Positions 29,969 through 36,662 of a stretch of 36,922 bases of DNA are shown here, piece after piece. This DNA is from a virus. The stretch covers positions 1 to 36,922 of IMG/VR virus record IMGVR_UViG_3300028612_002716. One strand, written 5' to 3'. The translations under genes were made by a program, and so were the position numbers. Below the pieces are notes generated by a model. That model ran no database searches. It was given only the letters and a program-made list of their open reading frames with translations, and had not been told where the DNA came from. Every line of letters starts with the position of its first letter. Position 1 is the stretch's first letter.

Positions 29969-30560
29969 AAAAAGGATAGATCGCAGGTCAGCCGACGCTC
30001 TTGTCGGCCTAGCAGCCGGAATCGCAGCAGACGGCACAGTAAACCAAAAGGAAGCCGAGTTTTTAAAAGGCTGGATCGAATCCAACCTAAATCACGTCGC
30101 TGATCCTGTAGTAAATATCCTCTACCGACGCCTTAGCGCAATGCTTAGCGACAACGTGCTTGATCCCGATGAGTCAGCAGAGCTAATCCAAATGCTTCGC
30201 CAATTCAGCGGCCTCCAAATAGCTACAGCCACCCCGCTTCACCGCCCAAGCACACTACCGTTGGACAACCCCGCGCCCGTTCTCGATTGGGCTGATCGGG
30301 CCTTCATGCTAACTGGCGTGATGGCGTACGGACCCAGAAAGGACTGCGAGAAGCTCATACTGGAGCGTGGCGGGCGCATCGCACCATCGGTCAGCAAGAA
30401 GCTGAACTATCTAATCGTGGGCACCATAGGCAATGACCAGTGGCTGCACAGCAACTACGGCACCAAGATCAAAAAAGCGGTAGAGCTCCGCGAGAATGGT
30501 TGCCAGCTGGCGATCATCAGCGAGGACCATTGGACGGCCCACATATTCCCGCAAAAATAA
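29922..30560 (+). CDS. TerB-like plus BRCT domain protein
   Basis: The 212-aa product (ATG at 29922, GGAG nine bases before) has an N-terminal helical part (about 22-100) with GLAAGIAADGTVNQKEAEFL, the acidic signature of TerB-like domains. A C-terminal BRCT domain follows (about 125-205: FMLTGVMAYGPRKDCEKLI, GGRIAPSVSKKLNYLIVG, and a Trp near the end, EDHW). BRCT domains bind DNA ends or phosphoproteins and are common in DNA-damage proteins and ligases. The pair lies between repressor and PL operon, in the rex place. A role in sensing DNA or phage infection is inferred only. Confidence 0.75.
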   Translation: MVDLYQEFEASRFFHEKRIDRRSADALVGLAAGIAADGTVNQKEAEFLKGWIESNLNHVADPVVNILYRRLSAMLSDNVLDPDESAELIQMLRQFSGLQIATATPLHRPSTLPLDNPAPVLDWADRAFMLTGVMAYGPRKDCEKLILERGGRIAPSVSKKLNYLIVGTIGNDQWLHSNYGTKIKKAVELRENGCQLAIISEDHWTAHIFPQK

Positions 30561-30561
30561 A

Positions 30562-30578
30562 AACAACATTTTGTTGTT
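30562..30578. promoter_or_regulatory. Operator dyad in front of the rightward operon
   Basis: AACAAC-ATTTT-GTTGTT differs from operator 1 by one centre base. Its right end overlaps the -35 TTGACA (30577-30582). A degenerate second site, CACGTCTTGTTG on the minus strand (30600-30587), resembles operator 2. Confidence 0.8.
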
Positions 30579-30605
30579 GACAAAATAACAACAAGACGTG
30601 ATATT
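30577..30605 (+). promoter_or_regulatory. PL-like promoter of the rightward operon
   Basis: TTGACA (30577-30582), a 17-base spacer and GATATT (30600-30605) form a strong promoter start. The transcript would begin near 30612, so the mRNA leader consists almost wholly of the segment that is complementary to the RNA hairpins at 28281 and 28425. Confidence 0.65.
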
Positions 30606-30612
30606 TGCCTCA

Positions 30613-30634
30613 TCTCTCCACCACAGAGCTGAGG
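30613..30634 (+). promoter_or_regulatory. Leader target of the antisense hairpins, next to the Shine-Dalgarno
   Basis: TCTCTCCACCACAGAGC (30613-30629) is the exact reverse complement of 28281-28297. GAGG (30631-30634) serves as ribosome binding site for the ATG at 30642. The DNA also shows CCTCA/TGAGG flanks (30608-30612 and 30630-30634), a third stem around the same loop, although the first arm would fall before or at the transcript start. Confidence 0.7.
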
Positions 30635-30641
30635 TATCACC

Positions 30642-30806
30642 ATGCAATCCGCCACCGTCCACGTACTACCCTCATGCGACATTGACCGCCTGTTCGCCCT
30701 GCGCCAGGCCGCCCGGGACACCGGCGCCAAGGTCGTCATCCAGAAGCCCAAACTGGTTACCCGCCAGCCCACACCCATCGATCCTGATGGCGGGAGGGCA
30801 GCATGA
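30642..30806 (+). CDS. Small first gene of the rightward operon, candidate antisense target
   Basis: The 54-aa product (MQSATVHVLPSCDIDRLFAL...) is not recognised; it has no membrane segment or cysteine motif. TGAGG lies seven bases before its ATG, and its stop overlaps the next start (ATGA at 30803-30806). Being the first gene behind PL and right behind the 17-base complementary site, it would be the gene whose translation an antisense RNA controls first. In P1 and P4 such places are taken by cell-division or killing functions (icd, kil), but nothing in this sequence shows that. Confidence 0.6.
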   Translation: MQSATVHVLPSCDIDRLFALRQAARDTGAKVVIQKPKLVTRQPTPIDPDGGRAA

Positions 30807-31336
30807 GCATGCTCAAGCTAAACACAGCCAGCCATCAGCGTCTGCCTGCCCAACTCACCCTCAATGGCACGTTCCAACACACCCTGCGCAACAGCAAGGG
30901 AGTGGAATGCCGCATCAATCTTGAAGTACTGCAGTGCACCAGGGCCATTCAAGTGAGCGTAAAGGGCGGTCCTATCTGGCTGAGCGTCACGCTTGGCCGC
31001 CCGGTCAACCCGCGGCGCGTCGCTCGCTTTATCGAGAGCGCCACCAACGGCACACCCTTTCACGAAGCGCCGTATGCCGAAGAAGACGAACTGGTATCAG
31101 AGATTGAAAGCACCCTTCGCGAGGTCGCGGTAAAGCGCAAGGGCTCTCACCATTTCTGCACAGACGATGATATCTGGGTCTCCATTGCAGCTATGGACCG
31201 CCGCTGTAAATTCGAGGTGGAAGACACGACATTCAGCATGACCCTGCCCACAGACACCGAGCAGGCCTATCTGCTGTTGCATGAGAATCTGCAAGCCTTC
31301 CTCTCCGCTTGTCGCTCAACCGCGCACAGCGCATAG
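30803..31336 (+). CDS. Unknown early-operon protein
   Basis: The 177-aa product (MSMLKLNTASHQRLPAQLTL...) is coupled to the small gene before it by an ATGA overlap and is preceded by GGGAGGG. It is a mixed alpha/beta soluble protein with a His-rich SHHFCTDDDIW near 118. I find no domain to name. Its early position behind PL makes a host-takeover, recombination or anti-defence role possible, without direct evidence. Confidence 0.6.
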   Translation: MSMLKLNTASHQRLPAQLTLNGTFQHTLRNSKGVECRINLEVLQCTRAIQVSVKGGPIWLSVTLGRPVNPRRVARFIESATNGTPFHEAPYAEEDELVSEIESTLREVAVKRKGSHHFCTDDDIWVSIAAMDRRCKFEVEDTTFSMTLPTDTEQAYLLLHENLQAFLSACRSTAHSA

Positions 31337-31344
31337 GAGGCCCC

Positions 31345-31704
31345 ATGACCGACACTATCGCCACTTACCTGATGATGCTGCTGCGCATGAGCATTCAGGT
31401 GCAGGCCCAGGGCAAGCATCTGGCGTCCTTCACCCACTATGACGAACTGGGGCGGGTCACGGTGCGTGTCTACCCAAACGGGGCAGGCAGCGGCCACGAA
31501 ACAGACTGGCACCTGAGCGAACAGCCCGGAATTGTGTATATCTGCAGCACAGCCCGCATCGGCGAGCCGGATCGCACCTCCCGCACCTGCCCTTCGACCG
31601 AAGCGGGAGTAATCGCCTGCCTCGAGCGCGCCGCCAGCGAGCTGAAAGCCTACGTCGACGGCTCGATATCGGATCCCATCCAGGAGGCCCGCCATGCTGC
31701 GTAA
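31345..31704 (+). CDS. Unknown early-operon protein
   Basis: The 119-aa product (ATG at 31345 behind a perfect AGGAGG) is soluble and beta-rich in its first half (RVTVRVYPNGAGSGHETDW), with a helical end (ACLERAASELKAYVDGS). A reading from 31309 overlaps the gene before and lacks a ribosome binding site. Its end overlaps the KilAC-like gene by 11 bases. Function unknown. Confidence 0.6.
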   Translation: MTDTIATYLMMLLRMSIQVQAQGKHLASFTHYDELGRVTVRVYPNGAGSGHETDWHLSEQPGIVYICSTARIGEPDRTSRTCPSTEAGVIACLERAASELKAYVDGSISDPIQEARHAA

Positions 31705-31978
31705 CCTCAAACAGACCGCAAAGCACCTGGGCCTCAAGCAGAAAGAACTTATGTTCCAAATGCGCGAAGCCGGTCTGCTCGACTCACAGAACCTGCCCGC
31801 CCACCCCATGCGGGACAAGTTCTACCTGCAGATCAAGCACGGCCAGTGGTACCACCCCGAGCTCGGCATGCAGTACAGCCAGTCCACCAGGGTTACCCAG
31901 TACGGCATCAACTGGCTGGCAGACAAGCTGGGGCTGGAGCGGCCACCGGTGCCCGAGGAGCGGCGCCGTGTCGCCTAG
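31694..31978 (+). CDS. Stand-alone KilAC/ANT-like antirepressor domain protein
   Basis: The 94-aa product looks like the C-terminal KilAC (phage antirepressor C-terminal) domain alone: TAKHLGLKQKELMFQMREAG, then a block with GQWYHPELG, then TRVTQYGINWLADKLGL. In full-length antirepressors this DNA-binding part follows an ANT/BRO or Roi domain. A single-domain version may regulate transcription. AGGAGG lies close before the ATG, inside the previous gene. Family recognition is by pattern. Confidence 0.7.
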   Translation: MLRNLKQTAKHLGLKQKELMFQMREAGLLDSQNLPAHPMRDKFYLQIKHGQWYHPELGMQYSQSTRVTQYGINWLADKLGLERPPVPEERRRVA

Positions 31979-32120
31979 GCAGCACGCCGCTCACATCCTC
32001 AGCCTGCGCACCAGATCCGAACGGCAAGCAGCGCTGGCTGAGGTACCCGAAGAGTGGCGCGAACTGATCAAGACCCACGTACGCAACGCCTGGCACCACC
32101 CGCGCGGCAACAAACAATAA
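31968..32120 (+). CDS. Small basic protein of unknown function
   Basis: A 50-aa frame starts with GTG at 31968 behind GAGGAG (31956-31961), overlaps the KilAC-like gene by 11 bases and ends at TAA 32118-32120. The product (MSPRQHAAHILSLRTRSERQ ... VRNAWHHP) is a basic helix with a VPEEWRELIKTHV core. It fills the space to the PrtN-like gene. Small proteins of this look are common in Pseudomonas phages next to recombination or regulatory genes, but I cannot assign a role. Confidence 0.5.
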   Translation: MSPRQHAAHILSLRTRSERQAALAEVPEEWRELIKTHVRNAWHHPRGNKQ

Positions 32121-32131
32121 CGGGCAACACC

Positions 32132-32455
32132 ATGACCGACACCAACCAGAAAGCCATCCGGCTGGGGCTCGCCCCCTCGGCCGGGACCGTCGACCGCCTC
32201 TTCGCCATATTCGGCGACGAGATGATCCCGGTCGAAGAGGTACGCCAGCGCTACTACCGCAACATGAACGCCGACACGTTCAAAGCCGCACTGGGTACCA
32301 ACAAGATCCCGCTGCCCGTCAGCACCCTGAACGTAAGCAACAAGGCAATACCGCACATCTGGATACGCCACCTGGCAGCGTACATCGAGCAGCGCGCCTA
32401 CCTGGCAGACCAGGAACTGGCCTCCCGACTCAACCCGGGCGACCAACCCAGCTGA
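32132..32455 (+). CDS. PrtN-family (pyocin activator) protein
   Basis: The 107-aa product follows the PrtN pattern: LFAIFGDEMIPVEEVRQRYY, then MNADTFKAALGTNKIPLPVS, and IWIRHLAAYIEQRAYLADQE. PrtN activates pyocin gene clusters in Pseudomonas by binding P boxes and is itself held by PrtR. A phage-borne copy in the PL operon could activate phage genes or cross-talk with host pyocin genes. The ATG at 32132 has a weak CGGGC upstream. The pattern match is good, but the target is unknown. Confidence 0.82.
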   Translation: MTDTNQKAIRLGLAPSAGTVDRLFAIFGDEMIPVEEVRQRYYRNMNADTFKAALGTNKIPLPVSTLNVSNKAIPHIWIRHLAAYIEQRAYLADQELASRLNPGDQPS

Positions 32456-32493
32456 CCGCCACCACCGGCCAGCACCACCACGAGGGCACCACC

Positions 32494-32943
32494 ATGACCA
32501 TGTATCTGCAGGAAATACTCATCGGCCTAGCACTGATCGCCTGCGTACTCGCGTACGTCTTCGGCATCACCACCGGCCGCATGCAACAAGGCAAGCTCTG
32601 CGCTACGAAGCTCGAGAGGCAACGCGAACAAATATTCTGCGAGCGCCGCAGCGCCCACGCCGCCCAACAAGCACTGGACAACGTCCAGGCAGACCTCACC
32701 CGGCTGACCGCTATCCTCAAAAAGCAGCAGGACGGATCCGGCCACGACGCCTACACCCTGCGCCTAGCCGCCCACGAGCTGGAGCTAGCCGCGCGAACCT
32801 TCACCGCCCTGCACAGCGGCCACAACCACCAGGCCGAGCAGCTGAGCAAGGCACTGGTGAGCATCGCCGATCGCATCGCCGCACGCCCCATCCTGGCAGC
32901 GAACTCAGATCCCCTCCAATTTGATCTGGAGGATGCAGCATGA
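32494..32943 (+). CDS. Membrane-anchored coiled-coil protein, unknown
   Basis: The 149-aa product has one N-terminal membrane helix (about 7-25, EILIGLALIACVLAYVFGI) and a long charged coiled coil (about 35-75: LERQREQIFCERRSAHAAQQ...). A second helical part ends in FDLEDAA. GAGGG precedes the ATG by seven bases, within CACCACGAGG that is complementary to a loop of the RNA region at 28349-28358. It may be an inner-membrane partner of another early protein. No family is known to me. Confidence 0.6.
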   Translation: MTMYLQEILIGLALIACVLAYVFGITTGRMQQGKLCATKLERQREQIFCERRSAHAAQQALDNVQADLTRLTAILKKQQDGSGHDAYTLRLAAHELELAARTFTALHSGHNHQAEQLSKALVSIADRIAARPILAANSDPLQFDLEDAA

Positions 32944-33494
32944 GCTGGATACTCACTGCTACCGGCCAACAATTCGACCTAGTCAACCCCACGCCCGAGA
33001 TGGTGCGGCCAGAGGATATTGCGCACAGCCTCTCACGCCTGTGCCGCTTCAACGGCCACACGCCCATGCACTACTCGGTAGCCGAACACAGCATGCGAGT
33101 CGCGCAACAGGTGCCCGAGGCATACCAGCTCGAAGCCCTCCTGCACGACGCCACAGAGGCGTACGTAGGCGACATGGTGCGCCCGCTCAAACAGATGCTG
33201 CCGGGTTACCAGGAGATCGAGCGGCGCATCTGGCTCGCCATCTGCGAACGCTTTGACCTGGAGCCCATCCTCCCCACCTACATTCACCACGCCGACATGG
33301 TGCTGCTGGCCACCGAACGCCGCGACCTGATGCCCCAGCACCCCGAGCAATGGACATGCCTGCAGGGCATCGAGCCGCTGCCAGAGCGCATCAAGCCCTA
33401 CTCCCAGCCGCACGCCAAGTTCATGTTCTTCGAGAACCTGAAGGCGCTGCTGGCCACCACCAACCGGACCAAAGTACAGGCAGGTGCAGCATGA
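32940..33494 (+). CDS. HD-domain phosphohydrolase, YfbR-like 5'-deoxynucleotidase
   Basis: The 184-aa protein has the HD metal-site pattern: HYSVAEHSMRVA (His44 and His50), LLHDATEAYVGDMVRPLKQ (His69, Asp70), and a later HHADMVLLATERRDL giving the last Asp. The residues agree with the YfbR/HD_3-like group that removes phosphate from deoxynucleoside monophosphates. It would shift nucleotide pools during replication or resist nucleotide-based defence. It overlaps both neighbours by four bases (ATGA), so it is translationally coupled. Confidence 0.8.
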   Translation: MSWILTATGQQFDLVNPTPEMVRPEDIAHSLSRLCRFNGHTPMHYSVAEHSMRVAQQVPEAYQLEALLHDATEAYVGDMVRPLKQMLPGYQEIERRIWLAICERFDLEPILPTYIHHADMVLLATERRDLMPQHPEQWTCLQGIEPLPERIKPYSQPHAKFMFFENLKALLATTNRTKVQAGAA

Positions 33495-33688
33495 GCCAGA
33501 CCCTACTCAAAGAACTTGAACAAGCCCGCCGCCTGCATCTGGCTAATGTGTCGCTAGTCCAGAACGCCCCGCGCAAATTTCTGCCTGAGGACGCCGCCCG
33601 GGCCGAAGCCACGATCGCTCAGCTACGCAAGCAGGTTGCCGAGATCAACGATCAGATTCAACGCATCACAGGGAGGGCGGCCGCATGA
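33491..33688 (+). CDS. Small helical protein, unknown
   Basis: The 65-aa product (MSQTLLKELEQARRLHLANV...) is a short charged helix with a coiled-coil end (AEATIAQLRKQVAEINDQIQ). The ATG at 33491 overlaps the HD gene stop (ATGA), and its own stop overlaps the next gene in the same way. It is probably an accessory or regulatory protein. No domain recognised. Confidence 0.6.
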   Translation: MSQTLLKELEQARRLHLANVSLVQNAPRKFLPEDAARAEATIAQLRKQVAEINDQIQRITGRAAA

Positions 33689-34518
33689 CCCACCACAGCG
33701 AGCAAGCCAGTGCAAACGCAAGCACTACTCACCCGACAACAAAGAGCCACTGCCCCGCAGGGGCAGGCATTATCAATACGCCAGCAGCCCCAGAAGGGTC
33801 GCATACCCCACCACAAGCGTGCGCCACGCCCGCCACTGACCCCGCTTGCCAGCCACACAGCGAAGCGCCGCACGCGCAGCTTGCTGAGGGGTATAAGCAC
33901 AACGAGGAAGATGACGCCGACATGCATATCGACCCCGAAGATCGAGCCGATATAGAGCGACAGCATCAAGCCATGTGTGACGTGTTCAGCAACCTGCAGG
34001 ACGCGATACTGGACGGACTGATCCCCTTCCAGGACCACGCATACAGAGCCGGGTACAAACGCGCAACGCAGCACCATGCGGCCACTGCCAGCGCCTGCGC
34101 CACAGCAAACGAGTACTGCCAACAACATGGCATAGGTAAATGGGGTGAGAGCGCCGTGCAGGCGCTGATCAATGATCACAAGCGCCTGTCATTCCAACTG
34201 GCTCATGCGCACCGCCAGGAGCAACGACTGGACGACGAGATAACCCGGCTCAAGGCGACCGATGAGTACTACCTGCAGGACAACAGCACTTACGTAGGAA
34301 ATGACGTGCTGTGGTGGAAACGGAACTGTGCGGGCTACACGACAGACCTTAGCCAAGCTCACGTCTTTACCAAGGCGAGAGCACTCAGCCAGCACAAGTG
34401 CCGCGACACCGACATCCCTTGGCCAAAGGGTTACATAGACCAGTTGACCCGTCCGGCCGTGGATATGCAGCGTCTGGATCGTGCCAAGTCGTTGGCCAGC
34501 AACGGGGGTGCCCGATGA
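33685..34518 (+). CDS. Unknown phage protein with conserved C-terminal block
   Basis: The 277-aa product has a low-complexity His/Thr/Ala/Pro-rich N-terminus (about 1-75), a helical middle (EQRLDDEITRLKATDEYYLQ) and a C-terminal block with NSTYVGNDVLWW and GYTTDLSQAHVFTKARALSQ. I associate this block with small phage early proteins of unknown role. Start is ATG at 33685, coupled by ATGA with the gene before. The disordered N-terminus is unusual and may be a later extension. Confidence 0.55.
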   Translation: MTHHSEQASANASTTHPTTKSHCPAGAGIINTPAAPEGSHTPPQACATPATDPACQPHSEAPHAQLAEGYKHNEEDDADMHIDPEDRADIERQHQAMCDVFSNLQDAILDGLIPFQDHAYRAGYKRATQHHAATASACATANEYCQQHGIGKWGESAVQALINDHKRLSFQLAHAHRQEQRLDDEITRLKATDEYYLQDNSTYVGNDVLWWKRNCAGYTTDLSQAHVFTKARALSQHKCRDTDIPWPKGYIDQLTRPAVDMQRLDRAKSLASNGGAR

Positions 34519-35633
34519 CCACCCCCGACAAAATGACCAACCGCATCACGTTACACGGCCTCGGGTTCATCCAGGTGCAACTGGAGGCAGACCAGCGCCT
34601 GCACGTATGGCACCCGGAGCTGCCGCGCCGCAACTGCTTCGAGTACTCCCATATCCACAGCCACCGGTTCAGCTTTGAATCCAAGGTGCTGGTCGGCACA
34701 CAGATCAACGTCAACTACCGGATCGCTGCTGCCGAGGCGGGCACCCACATCCGCTATGTACACGAGGGAGCGCGTTCGCCCAATGGCGGGCGGCCCAACC
34801 ACTGGCCGGAAGCCGTGCATTGGCATGCCGTCAATCACCCAGACACCATGCACCTCTGCCAGGATCTCCACCAGGCTGACTGGAGCAGGGTACCGCGACA
34901 CGACGGGATGCTTGCCAGTCCGTGCTGCCAGGGATTCAGCCGCGGCCGCGGCAAGGCCCACGGCAACCCTCAGCACGACGCCAGCCGGTCGACTGCCTGG
35001 GCTGTGGTATCTGCGGCCGAGTACCACCGCCCGCCCTTTGTGATCGTGGAAAACGTGCCAGAGTTCATACGCTGGACCCTCTACCCAGCCTGGGAAATGG
35101 CCATGCGCCAACTGGGCTACCAACTCGCACCGCACATCGTGGACTGTGCCGACCTGGGCGTGCCGCAGAACCGCGTGCGGATCTTCATCGTGTGCACGCT
35201 GAGCAAGGCACCACTGATGCTCCAGCTGCCCACCGAGCAACACCGGCACGCATCGTCATTCATCGACCTGAACACCGGCACCTGGTCGCCGATCAACAAG
35301 CCCGGGCGCGCGGCCGCAACACTGGCCCGCATCGCCAATGGGCGACGGCAGCACGGTGATCGGTTCCTGATGCCCTACTACAAGTCCGGATCCGGCCTCA
35401 CCGGCCGCGCGCTCGATCGCCCGATCGGCACACTCACCACCCGTGACCGCTGGGCGATAGTCGACGGCGACCGCATGCGCATGCTCACGGCCAAAGAGAC
35501 GCTGCTCGGCATGTCATTCCCCGCGAGCACTCAGCACCCCGCCAACCACCGCCTGACGGTCCACATGGCAGGCAATGCAGTGCCACCCCTTGCAGGCGCC
35601 GCAATCATCAAAGCGGTACAGGAGGCAGCATGA
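34515..35633 (+). CDS. Fused gene: phage protein N-terminus joined to a C5-cytosine methyltransferase lacking motif I
   Basis: The 372-aa product starts MTTPDKMTNRITLHGLGFIQ and keeps a different phage domain up to about residue 94 (HSHRFSFESKVLVGTQINV...). It then switches to methyltransferase sequence: NHWPEAVHWHAVNHPDT (motif II-III area), motif IV SPCCQG with catalytic Cys138, motif VI ENV (179-181), motif VIII QNRVRIF (218-224) and the motif X-like GNAVPP near 353. The SAM-binding motif I (FxGxGG) expected before the NHW block is absent. The frame is intact and starts with an ATGA overlap. An in-frame deletion joining two genes near 34797 is likely, so the enzyme is probably inactive. 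Confidence 0.8.
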   Translation: MTTPDKMTNRITLHGLGFIQVQLEADQRLHVWHPELPRRNCFEYSHIHSHRFSFESKVLVGTQINVNYRIAAAEAGTHIRYVHEGARSPNGGRPNHWPEAVHWHAVNHPDTMHLCQDLHQADWSRVPRHDGMLASPCCQGFSRGRGKAHGNPQHDASRSTAWAVVSAAEYHRPPFVIVENVPEFIRWTLYPAWEMAMRQLGYQLAPHIVDCADLGVPQNRVRIFIVCTLSKAPLMLQLPTEQHRHASSFIDLNTGTWSPINKPGRAAATLARIANGRRQHGDRFLMPYYKSGSGLTGRALDRPIGTLTTRDRWAIVDGDRMRMLTAKETLLGMSFPASTQHPANHRLTVHMAGNAVPPLAGAAIIKAVQEAA

Positions 35634-35989
35634 CAGACCAACTGAATCTATTCGCCAGCTCAAAGAAGATAGTGTGCCGCCCACCACGGGATATCGACCC
35701 GGTTGCTGGCTTTGTTCCAATAGAAATCTTCGCTAACGATATCTGCTATGTGCCGTTCGACGGAGCCAAGGCGAAGCAAATCATCCTCGACTTGTGTCGC
35801 CAAGCCGGTGACGTGTGGGTGATCTGCTTCGACATCTCCCGCCAAGCCAGGATGTACCCGCAGGATCTTTCCAGCCTGTGCCTTCGAATGGTCGACGCAG
35901 GAATTATTGAAAGCGCTGAACTACCTTCAGCCAACGGGAAAGGGTTCCACTACGGCTACAGACTGCCCCAGCAGCGGGAGGCAGCATGA
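35630..35989 (+). CDS. Unknown protein, possible winged-helix-like
   Basis: The 119-aa product (MTDQLNLFASSKKIVCRPPR...) overlaps the methyltransferase fusion by four bases (ATGA). It ends with a helix-turn-like part (LSSLCLRMVDAGIIESAELP ... GFHYGYRLP) that has the look of a small winged helix. No catalytic motif. Its place next to modification-type and GNAT-like genes gives no clear role. Confidence 0.55.
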   Translation: MTDQLNLFASSKKIVCRPPRDIDPVAGFVPIEIFANDICYVPFDGAKAKQIILDLCRQAGDVWVICFDISRQARMYPQDLSSLCLRMVDAGIIESAELPSANGKGFHYGYRLPQQREAA

Positions 35990-36447
35990 TCGAGATCCGC
36001 CCCGTCACCCGAGATATTGCAGACGACTTTATCCGCGAGCACCACCGTCACCACTGCGTGCCAGTTGGCGCACTGTGGCGGCAAGCAGTGCATGACGATC
36101 AGGGAATACTGGTAGGTGTCGCTGTCAGCGGCCGGCCAGTCGCCAGAGCGCTGGATGATGGCCTGACCGTCGAAGTCACCAGGCTATGCACCCTCGGCAC
36201 CCCGAACGCCTGCAGCATGCTCTACGCGGCCAGCAAGCGCTGTGCTGAGTCCAAAGGCTACCGGCGCGGCATCACCTACATCCTTGCAACAGAGAGCGGA
36301 GCCAGCCTTAAGGCATCCGGATGGCGTCACCTATGGAGCGTGCCCGGGCGCAGTTGGAGCTGCCCTACGCGCCCGAGGACCGACAAGCATCCAACCACAG
36401 ACAAACAAGCCTGGGGCTGGGGTGCATGGCCGAGGGATAACCAATGA
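35986..36447 (+). CDS. GNAT-like protein, XF1762 type
   Basis: The 153-aa product follows the XF1762-type pattern: REHHRHHCVPVGALWRQAVH, GVAVSGRPVARALDDG and VTRLCTLGTPNACSMLYAAS, ending in a tryptophan-rich DKQAWGWGAWPRDNQ. The fold resembles GNAT acetyltransferases, but the usual acyl-CoA loop is not clear by eye. Such proteins are frequent in phages of Pseudomonas and Xanthomonas relatives, function unknown. It overlaps both neighbours by four bases. Confidence 0.75.
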   Translation: MIEIRPVTRDIADDFIREHHRHHCVPVGALWRQAVHDDQGILVGVAVSGRPVARALDDGLTVEVTRLCTLGTPNACSMLYAASKRCAESKGYRRGITYILATESGASLKASGWRHLWSVPGRSWSCPTRPRTDKHPTTDKQAWGWGAWPRDNQ

Positions 36448-36662
36448 CCAAGCCCACCTACTACATCACCACCGGCCATGCAGACTTTCTACTGCCCAGT
36501 GCCAAAGATCGGCGATACCAAGTAGTGAAAGCAAAGCCGCTCTCCAGCGGGCGATCGCTGGATCTGCCGCAGGTATGCGACATCTGCCAACGCCGCCGCA
36601 ACAAGGGCAACCACCAGCGTTGCTCGAAGCTTCGCCAGGCACTTAGACGGAGAACATCATGA
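36444..36662 (+). CDS. Small zinc-finger-like protein
   Basis: The 72-aa product has VCDICQRRRNKGNHQRCSKL (C-x2-C and a later Cys) followed by a basic end. It probably binds a metal and perhaps nucleic acid. It is coupled by ATGA to both neighbours. No family could be named; a fourth zinc ligand could be the His of GNHQRC. Confidence 0.6.
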   Translation: MTKPTYYITTGHADFLLPSAKDRRYQVVKAKPLSSGRSLDLPQVCDICQRRRNKGNHQRCSKLRQALRRRTS

